Assembly (NCBI GenBank): GCA_002315505.1
Contig: DCGX01000067.1
Span: forward strand, 1-21,597
DNA from: Ruminococcaceae bacterium UBA1767
Lineage (GTDB): Bacteria; Bacillota; Clostridia; Oscillospirales; Acutalibacteraceae
DNA: 21,597 bases
Reading direction: 5' to 3'
The notes beneath the pieces were generated by a model, which did not search any database, was not told the DNA's origin, and saw nothing but the letters and a program-made list of their open reading frames with translations. Made by a program: the position numbers and the translations under genes. Numbering within the stretch: the first letter of the stretch is position 1; every line of letters starts with the position of its first letter. Below are positions 16,044 through 21,587 of the stretch, one piece after another.

Positions 16044-18653
16044 TTATATCTTATCTGCATCTAATTTCAATTCATAGAGCTTTTGCAATGCTTCAATCGG
16101 TGTCAAAGTGTTGACATCAAGCATTTTGAGCTTGTCGACAATTTCGTTGCTCTGTGCAGAGCCGAACGACATCTGCATATCCTCGGGTTCTTTTTCGACA
16201 ACCTTTCGGATTACAGTTACACCGTCCTGGCTTTCAAGCTCTGTAAGAATTTCCTTTGCTCGATTAACTACGGTATTCGGCACACCTGCGAGCTTAGCAA
16301 CCTCAATACCGTAGCTTCCGTCTGCTCCGCCACGGACAATTCTGCGAAGAAATGTTATATCGTCACCGCGCTTTTTAACGGCGATGTTATAATTCTTTGT
16401 GCCGTCAATAAGCTCCTCAAGCTCTGTGAGTTCATGATAATGAGTTGCGAAAAGTGTCTTCGCACCGAGCTTCTTCGGGTTAGCGGAATATTCGAGCACG
16501 GCTCTTGCAATACTCATTCCGTCAAAGGTTGAAGTACCTCGACCGATTTCATCGAAAATAAGCAGGCTGTTCTTTGTCGCATTATTAAGAATGCTTGCAA
16601 CCTCGCTCATCTCAACCATAAAGGTTGACTGTCCCGATGCAAGGTCATCCGATGCACCGACACGAGTAAAAATACTGTCAACAAGTCCGATTGTGGCACT
16701 TGATGCAGGTACAAAGCTACCACACTGAGCCATAAGCACAATCAGTGCAACCTGTCGCATATAAGTCGATTTACCTGCCATATTAGGACCTGTAATGATT
16801 GCACAACGGTTATCTCTGCAATCAAGTGTTGTGTCATTCGGCACAAACGGAGAATCCTTCATCATCTTTTCAACAACGGGATGTCTGCCGTCCTTAATTG
16901 TAAGCTCGTCAGTATCCGTCATTGTCGGGCAGGTGTAATTATTCTGAAGTGCAACCTTTGCAAAGGAGCAAAGTGCGTCAATCGTTGCAACCGCCTGTGC
17001 GGTTTTCTGAATTCTGTAAAGCTCATCTGCAACCTTGCTTCTGACCTGTACAAAAATCTCATATTCGAGCTTGACAATTCTCTCCTGTGCACCGAGCACC
17101 TTTGATTCAAGCTCCTTTAACTCCTGCGTGATATATCTCTCGCAGTTTGCAAGTGTCTGCTTGCGTATGTATTCCTCGGGCACAAGCTCCTTAAACGAAT
17201 TCGGCACTTCTATGAAATAACCGAACACACGGTTATAACCGATTTTGAGCTTTTTAATGCCCGTTCTTTCCATCTCTTTTTCCTGAATTGCGGCTATGTA
17301 GCCCTTGCCGTTCTGCACTATGTCACGCAATTCATCAAGCTCCGCATTGAAGCCATCATTAATCATTCCGCCCTCACGAACTGAGAACGGCGGGTCTTCC
17401 TTGATTGAAGTATCAATCAGCGTTCCGATATCCTCAAGCAAATCAATATCATTGTAAATATCACGAATAAGCGAAGCTTTACATTCGGCAAGTCCGCCCT
17501 TAATCTGCGGTAAAAGTCTGATTGCATTGAGAAGTGAACGAAGCTCCTTTGCATTTGCAGTTTCGTAGATAACTCTTGCTAAAAGTCGCTCCATATCGGT
17601 AATATCCGAGATGCTGTCAATCTCGTTTTCCAAAAGCATTGTGTCCGAGTAAAGCTCGGCAACGGCATTATGCCGCTTTGTAATTTTAGTGAGATTAATA
17701 AGCGGTTTTTCAATCCAGCTTCGCAGAAGTCGTTTGCCCATTGCGGATTTAGTTTTATCAAGCACCCACAAAAGTGTTCCTCTGCGCTCACGATTTCGCA
17801 TTGTTTCCGTCAGTTCAAGGTTTCGTCTTGACGAAAAATCAATCTTCATAAACTGACTTTCGGAGTAAAAATCAATTTCACGAATGTTATCAAGTCCGCT
17901 TTTCTGCACCTCGGTGAGATAATCAATCGTTGCGCCGAGTGCAAGAACAGCTTCCTTACTTTCTTCAATCTGAAGCTCTGTCAGGCTCTTTTTGAAGTGA
18001 TTTGTAATAATATCACGGCAGTAATCAAAGGAAATTCTATCCTCGTCGATTTCATCAGCCGTGCATTCTACTCTGTGAGTAATAAACTCACGAATTTTGT
18101 CATTGGTAATAACCTCGGAATTATAACGAATCTCGGAAGGCATAAACTTTCCGATTTCGTTAACAAGCTTATTTGCAACGGATTTCGAGTCAATCTGTGT
18201 AAGACTGACTTCACCCGTTGAAACATCGGCAAAGCAGACACCTGCCGACAAATCATTCATCCATATACTGCAAAGGAAGTTGTTTTTACCCTCGTCGAGC
18301 ATATTGCTTTCGATAACCGTACCGGGCGTGAGAACTCTAATTACCTCACGCTTAACAATTCCTTTTGCAGTTGCAGGGTCTTCGGTCTGTTCGCAAATGG
18401 CAACCTTGTAGCCTCTTGAAACAAGTCTCGCAATATAAGAATCAACACTGTGGAAAGGTACGCCGCACATCGGCGCACGTTCTTCCTGTCCGCAATCCTT
18501 ACCCGTAAGCACAAGCTCAAGCTCTCTCGAAGCGGTCTTTGCATCCTCGAAGAACATCTCATAGAAGTCACCGAGTCTGAACATAAGAATAGTATCCTGA
18601 TATTCTTTTTTGATTTCGAGATACTGTCGCATCATAGGCGTCAATTCTGCCAT
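16044..18653 (-). CDS. mutS: DNA mismatch repair protein MutS
   Basis: 869 residues, the usual MutS1 length. The mismatch-reading Phe-x-Glu is in LGDFYEMFFEDA (F30, E32). Connector, lever and clamp domains follow. The ATPase domain has GPNMAGKST (Walker A, 622-630), LLIFDEIGRGTSTFDG (Walker B, D701/E702) and the ATHYHEL segment. Near the C terminus QMSF (about 827) resembles the beta-clamp motif of Bacillus MutS. It detects mispairs and recruits MutL, encoded next. GGAGGAAGC precedes the ATG. The 217-base region in front of it carries unusual repeats and a hairpin. Confidence 0.98.
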   Translation of the reverse strand: MAELTPMMRQYLEIKKEYQDTILMFRLGDFYEMFFEDAKTASRELELVLTGKDCGQEERAPMCGVPFHSVDSYIARLVSRGYKVAICEQTEDPATAKGIVKREVIRVLTPGTVIESNMLDEGKNNFLCSIWMNDLSAGVCFADVSTGEVSLTQIDSKSVANKLVNEIGKFMPSEIRYNSEVITNDKIREFITHRVECTADEIDEDRISFDYCRDIITNHFKKSLTELQIEESKEAVLALGATIDYLTEVQKSGLDNIREIDFYSESQFMKIDFSSRRNLELTETMRNRERRGTLLWVLDKTKSAMGKRLLRSWIEKPLINLTKITKRHNAVAELYSDTMLLENEIDSISDITDMERLLARVIYETANAKELRSLLNAIRLLPQIKGGLAECKASLIRDIYNDIDLLEDIGTLIDTSIKEDPPFSVREGGMINDGFNAELDELRDIVQNGKGYIAAIQEKEMERTGIKKLKIGYNRVFGYFIEVPNSFKELVPEEYIRKQTLANCERYITQELKELESKVLGAQERIVKLEYEIFVQVRSKVADELYRIQKTAQAVATIDALCSFAKVALQNNYTCPTMTDTDELTIKDGRHPVVEKMMKDSPFVPNDTTLDCRDNRCAIITGPNMAGKSTYMRQVALIVLMAQCGSFVPASSATIGLVDSIFTRVGASDDLASGQSTFMVEMSEVASILNNATKNSLLIFDEIGRGTSTFDGMSIARAVLEYSANPKKLGAKTLFATHYHELTELEELIDGTKNYNIAVKKRGDDITFLRRIVRGGADGSYGIEVAKLAGVPNTVVNRAKEILTELESQDGVTVIRKVVEKEPEDMQMSFGSAQSNEIVDKLKMLDVNTLTPIEALQKLYELKLDADKI

Positions 18654-18870
18654 TTTGCTTCCTCCGTTTTAGTATTCTTTGATATTTGTTTTAGGGTTTC
18701 TTTGAAATCCCTGAAATGAATAGAAATGTACAAAATATTAATAATATTTTTTGTTAGATGTGCAGAAAACCGCAGGTAATACTTTGTGTATTACCGAGGA
18801 TTTTCGGTGCATATAACGGAAAATAAGATAATATAGTGTGCGTTAATATTTGTTTTAGGGGTTTCTATTA
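18654..18870 (-). other. mutS leader: direct repeats flanking a long hairpin
   Basis: This 217-base gap holds three structures. (a) Two near-identical direct repeats, 18682-18701 and 18846-18866, reading ATATTTGTTTTAGGG(G)TTTCT on the plus strand and 164 bases apart. (b) A long imperfect hairpin at 18761-18811: inner arms GGTAATAC / GTATTACC are a perfect 8 bp around 5 bases, extended by CC/GG, GAAAA/TTTTC and TGCA/TGCA with small bulges. (c) A 9-bp AT palindrome at 18732-18750 (AAAATATTA A TAATATTTT). No U-run follows the hairpin, so it is not an ordinary terminator, and I see no convincing promoter. DR1 can also fold with ATCCCT beside it. Confidence 0.6.
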
Positions 18871-19284
18871 TTAGTGACAACCACCGCATGAGCTGCAGTT
18901 TCCACCGCAGTCGTGATGCTCCTCGTGAAGCTCGCAGGTTGCAGGATCTTCGCCCTGTACGCAAAGTGAAAGGATGCCTGTGATTTCGTTCATCATAACA
19001 TCAACAGCCTGTCTTGCTGCTTCGTACTTCTGCATATTTTCGTTTGACATAACTGCCTGATAAGCCTCTGTAAACTCCTTGTCATATGCCTGAAGCTTCT
19101 CCTGGTCAGCGTCATCCTTCTCTGCTTCGTGCTGATATGACATATGGATAAGCTGGAGCTTATTAATCATATCGTTGAGGTCTGTGTCAGCCTCGTTTAC
19201 TCTTCTTGCCTCGTGGAAAGCGAGGTAACGCTCATCCTGCTGAATTGCTGCGCCGAGCTGTCTTGTGATTTCAATAATGTCCAT
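18871..19284 (-). CDS. YmcA/YlbF-family protein with Cys/His-rich tail
   Basis: 137 residues from the ATG with AAGGAG 7 bases upstream (MDIIEITRQLG); the open frame runs 9 codons further upstream without a ribosome site. The body is a helical YmcA/YlbF domain (LGAAIQQDERYLAFHEARRVNEAD ... AYQAVMSNENMQKYEAARQAVD). In Bacillus, YmcA, YlbF and YaaT form a complex that acts with RNase Y and carries Fe-S clusters. The last ~30 residues here hold six cysteines and four histidines (CELHEEHHDCGGNCSSCGGCH at the end), consistent with metal or cluster binding. Position between miaB and mutS matches Bacillus ymcB-ymcA-cotE-mutSL, favouring YmcA over YlbF. Confidence 0.85.
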   Translation of the reverse strand: MDIIEITRQLGAAIQQDERYLAFHEARRVNEADTDLNDMINKLQLIHMSYQHEAEKDDADQEKLQAYDKEFTEAYQAVMSNENMQKYEAARQAVDVMMNEITGILSLCVQGEDPATCELHEEHHDCGGNCSSCGGCH

Positions 19285-19314
19285 TGTAAATCTCCTTAAA
19301 AATAATTTCAAAAT

Positions 19315-20745
19315 TTATTTCAGTTCTCCTCTTACTATCCATGTAAGCGGGTCTGTAACCAATACATCGCAGAACTCTCCGAGTACATCCCGTCCCTCAA
19401 CCTCAGGAAATTCAATCATAACATTTCCTTCTGTTCTGCCGTTGAGGATTCCTTCCTTTGCGTAACCCTCGCAAAGGACTCTGTAGGTTTTACCTTTCAT
19501 CAAAGCGGTGCGCTCACCTGCAATTTTTTCCTGTGCATCGGTAAGCTCCTTAAACCATCTGCCCTTTTCCTCACGTGAAATGGGGTCGGGCATTTCTGCC
19601 GCCTTTGTACCCGGTCTCGGTGAGTAGATAAAAGTATAAAGAGAAGTAAATTTAACTTCTTCTATCAATGTGACGGTATCCCGGAATTCCTCATAGGTTT
19701 CACCCGGAAAACCGACAATAACATCACTCGTCATAGATAAATCCGGCATAACCTTTCTTGCATAACGTGCAAGCTCAAGGTACTGTTCACGGTTATATCT
19801 TCTGTTCATTTCTGCTAAAACTCTGTCATTTCCGCTCTGGAACGGAAGATGCAAATGCTTCGCAACCTTGTCACACTCTGCCATTGTATCAAGCAATTCC
19901 TTTGTACAATCCTTCGGGTGTGAGGTCATAAAGCGAATAATAAAATCACCCTCAAGGTCATTTATCATTCTTAACAGCTTGGAAAAATTAATATCGCAAT
20001 CAAGGTTTTTGCCGTAGGAATTAACATTCTGTCCCAAAAGCGTGATATCCTTACAGCCGAGGGCAATAAGCTCCTTGGCTTCGGCAATAATATCCGCAGG
20101 CATACGGCTTCGCTCTCTGCCTCGAACATAAGGCACAATGCAGTATGAGCAGAAATTATTACAACCGTACATAATCGGAAGCCAGCCCTTGATTTTAGTA
20201 TCACGATGAACAGGGATATCCTCTGCAATTACGCCATCGCTGTCCGGACATTCAAAAACTCTTTTGCCCGTGCGAAGAACTCTGTAAATAAGCTCGGGCA
20301 GCTTATGAATAACATGTGTACCGAATACAAGATTAACAAACGGATAGCTGTTTCTGATTTTTTCAACCACTCTCGGTTGTTGCATCATACATCCGCAAAG
20401 TGCAATGATAAGATTCGGATTTGCCCTTTTGAGCTTTTTAATTGCTCCGACATTACCGTAAATTCTATCCTCTGCGTGCTCACGGATTGCACAGGTATTG
20501 TAAAGTATCAGGTCTGCTTTTTCGATTTCATCAGTAAAGCCGTAGCCGAGATTTTCGAGCATTCCTTTGATTCTCTCACCATCGGAAACATTACCCTGAC
20601 AGCCGTACGTATGAACAAATGCAAGCGGCTGATTTATGCCGAAGCGTGAAGAAATCATTGTCTTGACACGATTCGAAAAATCATTCTGTTTTTTAATTTC
20701 TTCGGGAGAAACAAACACTTCCCGATTTTTAGTATTACCTTCCAA
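19315..20745 (-). CDS. miaB: tRNA-2-methylthio-N6-dimethylallyladenosine synthase
   Basis: A 476-residue radical-SAM methylthiotransferase that converts i6A37 to ms2i6A37. The N-terminal UPF0004 domain has C49 (TYGCQGN), C85 (LYNTCAIRE) and C119 (CGCMMQQ) for one Fe-S cluster. GCNNFCSYC (C195, C199, C202) binds the radical-SAM cluster. A TRAM RNA-binding domain ends the protein (MKGKTYRVLCEGYAKEGI ...). TTG is chosen as start: AGAGAGG lies 7 bases upstream and there is no in-frame ATG before the conserved region. An ATG at 20750-20752 is too close to the Shine-Dalgarno sequence and opens only a 5-codon frame (MPFGR). The N terminus is about 35 residues longer than in E. coli. Gap to the ymcA-like gene is 30 bases. 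Confidence 0.96.
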   Translation of the reverse strand: MEGNTKNREVFVSPEEIKKQNDFSNRVKTMISSRFGINQPLAFVHTYGCQGNVSDGERIKGMLENLGYGFTDEIEKADLILYNTCAIREHAEDRIYGNVGAIKKLKRANPNLIIALCGCMMQQPRVVEKIRNSYPFVNLVFGTHVIHKLPELIYRVLRTGKRVFECPDSDGVIAEDIPVHRDTKIKGWLPIMYGCNNFCSYCIVPYVRGRERSRMPADIIAEAKELIALGCKDITLLGQNVNSYGKNLDCDINFSKLLRMINDLEGDFIIRFMTSHPKDCTKELLDTMAECDKVAKHLHLPFQSGNDRVLAEMNRRYNREQYLELARYARKVMPDLSMTSDVIVGFPGETYEEFRDTVTLIEEVKFTSLYTFIYSPRPGTKAAEMPDPISREEKGRWFKELTDAQEKIAGERTALMKGKTYRVLCEGYAKEGILNGRTEGNVMIEFPEVEGRDVLGEFCDVLVTDPLTWIVRGELK

Positions 20746-20780
20746 AGGGCATACCTCTCTTTTTACTAATTAACTTTGTT

Positions 20781-20809
20781 ATTATATAACATAATAGCAT
20801 TTTTTTCAA
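20781..20809 (-). promoter_or_regulatory. sigma-A type promoter of miaB cluster
   Basis: TTGAAA (20804-20809) and TATAAT (20781-20786) lie 17 bases apart on the minus strand, about 36 bases upstream of the TTG start of miaB. It stands downstream of two terminator-like hairpins, so the cluster should be expressed independently of the array RNA. Confidence 0.75.
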
Positions 20810-20820
20810 GTAATTTTGAC

Positions 20821-20861
20821 ATAAAAATAAGCATCCGAAGCTATATATATTTCGGACACTT
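20821..20861 (-). terminator. second terminator-like hairpin
   Basis: AAGTGTCCGAA and TTCGGATGCTT form an 11-bp stem (two G-U wobbles) round a 11-base AT loop, followed on the minus strand by ATTTTTAT. It backs up the stronger terminator just before it and lies upstream of the miaB promoter. Confidence 0.6.
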
Positions 20862-20865
20862 TTAA

Positions 20866-20901
20866 CATAAACAAAAAGAGGATTGCAATCTGCAACCCTC
20901 T
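20866..20901 (-). terminator. intrinsic terminator of the array RNA
   Basis: AGAGGGTTGCA and TGCAATCCTCT pair over 11 bp (one G-U) around a 3-base loop, followed by TTTTTGTTT on the minus strand. It comes directly after the last repeat module and defines the 3' end of the predicted RNA. Confidence 0.88.
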
Positions 20902-21059
20902 GAATAGTTAACTAGTACTTTGGACTCACACTTTCATAATTTAATATAAGTCGTTATTTAATAAACCTTTGGACTCACTCTTTCGTAATTTGATATTAAG
21001 TCAATATAAATAAACCTTCGGACTCACCCTTTACGTGATATTTGGTTTAAAGTTTATTA

Positions 21060-21071
21060 TCAGTAAAACAT
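21060..21071 (-). other. tripeptide ORF in module U7 (Met-Phe-Tyr)
   Basis: ATG TTT TAC TGA, with GAGAGAGTGA ending 6 bases upstream. Counterpart of the U4 frame with one codon and the stop altered. A genuine translation product is unproven. Confidence 0.35.
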
Positions 21072-21105
21072 CTTAACTCACTCTCTCATGATTTTTAAGA
21101 AGAAT

Positions 21106-21117
21106 TTAATGTTTCAT
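21106..21117 (-). other. tripeptide ORF in module U6 (Met-Lys-His)
   Basis: ATG AAA CAT TAA, with GAGTGA ending 5 bases upstream of the ATG. Identical in sequence to the U3 frame 152 bases away. Confidence 0.35.
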
Positions 21118-21211
21118 CGGACTCACTCTCTCATAAGTAGTAAATATGAATTCAATTTAAATAAACCTTTGGACTCATCCTTTACAAGTTACTTGGTTTA
21201 CTGTTTATTAT

Positions 21212-21223
21212 TTAGCAAAACAT
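21212..21223 (-). other. tripeptide ORF in module U4 (Met-Phe-Cys)
   Basis: ATG TTT TGC TAA, with GAGAGAGTGA ending 6 bases upstream. The preceding TTCTT could pair (with G-U) to GAGAG and partly hide the ribosome site. Confidence 0.35.
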
Positions 21224-21257
21224 CTTAACTCACTCTCTCATATAATTTAAGAAGAAT

Positions 21258-21269
21258 TTAATGTTTCAT
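21258..21269 (-). other. tripeptide ORF in module U3 (Met-Lys-His)
   Basis: ATG AAA CAT TAA, preceded by AAAAGGTGA at 5 bases, a strong match to the 16S anti-Shine-Dalgarno. An AT hairpin (CTGATT...AATCAG) ends immediately before the purine run. Confidence 0.4.
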
Positions 21270-21307
21270 CGGACTCACCTTTTCTGATTATTTTATATAA
21301 ATTAAAA

Positions 21308-21319
21308 TCAGATGTTCAT
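21308..21319 (-). other. tripeptide ORF in module U2 (Met-Asn-Ile)
   Basis: ATG AAC ATC TGA, preceded by AAAAGGTGA at 5 bases. CTTTTA just upstream pairs exactly with TAAAAG (21329-21346 hairpin), covering the 5' part of the ribosome site, a possible on/off control. Confidence 0.4.
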
Positions 21320-21370
21320 TGGTCTCACCTTTTATTGAATTAAAAGATTTTGTAATCCTGCTATGTAAAA

Positions 21371-21480
21371 GTGGGTGTTCCCACTGTGTACCGCTCCCGG
21401 TCATTCGTTTCACGATTATCAGTTAATCACTCCGGCTTTATTTACGCCGCTCTTAAGTTCTAACGTCCGACACCGGCGGT
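21371..21480 (-). other. GC-rich foldable RNA domain within the array transcript
   Basis: On the minus strand ACCGCCGG (21473-21480) can pair with CCGG-GAG-CGGT (21390-21400), 8 bp with a 3-base bulge. The enclosed ~70 bases contain CGGC/GCCG, GATTA/TAATC (21414-21428, loop of 5) and TCGT/ACGA hairpins. A hairpin GTGGGAACACCCAC (21371-21384) follows outside. The composition is clearly richer in GC than the array downstream. The pairing was done by eye; energy and conservation are untested. Confidence 0.5.
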
Positions 21481-21510
21481 CATATTAAATTGTGGTTCTT
21501 CGTTATTCAT
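21460..21510 (-). CDS. possible leader peptide, 16 residues, module U1
   Basis: ATG followed by 15 sense codons and TAG (MNNEEPQFNMTAGVGR), preceded by AAGAAGGCGA at 5 bases and about 43 bases after the predicted transcript start. It is the first frame of the array RNA and the only one longer than nine codons. Codons 11-13 (ACC GCC GGT) are the 5' strand of the large stem described at 21371-21480, so translation would open that stem. I know no homologue; the frame may be fortuitous. Confidence 0.4.
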   Translation of the reverse strand: MNNEEPQFNMTAGVGR

Positions 21511-21558
21511 TGGACTCGCCTTCTTTCTATCGGGATCGTGTTCCCTTTTCTTGACTAT

Positions 21559-21587
21559 AATATAGCACGTGTTTTATCATTTGTCAA
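21559..21587 (-). promoter_or_regulatory. strong sigma-A type promoter of the array RNA
   Basis: TTGACA (21582-21587), 17 bases, TATATT (21559-21564) on the minus strand. The predicted start is near 21553. A small GGGA/TCCC hairpin (21532-21545) occupies the first transcribed bases. Confidence 0.8.

Larger units (their letters stand above)
20979..21278 (-). repeat. ~152-nt higher-order duplication (A-B-C block twice)
   Basis: The three-module block starting at U3 (21278) and the block starting at U6 (21126) are homologous over their length, 152 bases apart. The first 33 bases after GTGAG are identical, and so are 25 bases around ATGAGAGAGTGAG...ATGTTTT. Differences lie mostly in spacers. In class B the last sense codon and stop changed from TGC TAA to TAC TGA, so a stop is kept. 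In class C, CCA became CCG and the core ATGAG became GTGAG. This points to an old tandem duplication with the cores, small frames and stops preserved. Confidence 0.75.
20922..21328 (-). repeat. tandem array of nine AAAGRGTGAGTCC modules (tenth outlier at 21512)
   Basis: The 8-base core GTGAGTCC (plus-strand GGACTCAC) or a variant recurs at 21321 (U2), 21271 (U3), 21226 (U4), 21171 (U5), 21119 (U6), 21074 (U7), 21020 (U8), 20971 (U9) and 20922 (U10), spaced 50, 45, 55, 52, 45, 54, 49 and 49. An isolated copy (U1, GCGAGTCC) lies at 21512. Purines precede each core (AAAAG, GAGAGA, AAAGG, GAAAGA). Three classes can be told apart by what follows. Class A: TCC(A/G)ATG, two codons, stop (U2, U3, U6; U1 has a longer frame). 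Class B: TTAAGATGTTT, codon, stop (U4, U7). Class C: TCC(A/G)AAGGTTTATT, or a shortened form in U10, and no downstream ATG (U5, U8, U9, U10). Order: A A A B C A B C C C. Spacers are AT-rich and unlike CRISPR spacers. Confidence 0.8.
20868..21553 (-). ncRNA. predicted ~685-nt RNA with tandem ribosome-site-like modules
   Basis: A consensus promoter and an intrinsic terminator on the same strand bracket about 685 bases that contain no ORF of ordinary size. The 5' third has a small 17-codon frame and a GC-rich foldable domain; the 3' two thirds are AT-rich and made of nine repeat modules. I do not recognise any described RNA family: no match in my memory to RNase P, tmRNA, SRP, 6S or the common riboswitches. 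It could be a noncoding RNA, an RNA encoding several very short peptides, or both. The terminator and the separate miaB promoter argue against it being only the 5' leader of miaB, though read-through is possible. Confidence 0.6.

Noticed and set aside
18761..18811. Intrinsic terminator between the ymcA-like gene and mutS
   Set aside because: The hairpin is strong but is followed on the minus strand by CATCTAACAAAAAA rather than a U-run; on the plus strand too no T-run follows.
20735..20752. ATG CCC TTT GGA AGG TAA as another array-type minigene
   Set aside because: The ATG is one base from the AGAGAGG site, too close for initiation, and it has no core motif. It overlaps the real TTG start of miaB by chance.
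21020..21178. Hammerhead ribozyme cores (TGAGTCC...AAGG resembles CTGATGAGTCC...GGACGAAA)
   Set aside because: The required CUGANGA and GAAA core segments and stems I and III cannot be found around any copy; the likeness is limited to ATGAGTCC in U5.
20922..21328. CRISPR array
   Set aside because: The recurring core is only about 8-13 bases, imperfect, and the intervals (45-55) vary. Spacers are related to one another in blocks, and no cas genes are near.
21322..21435. 38-codon frame beginning ATG ACC GGG on the minus strand (MTGSGTQWEHPLL...)
   Set aside because: It has no ribosome site, crosses the structured domain and module U2, and its composition is not protein-like. Treated as accidental.
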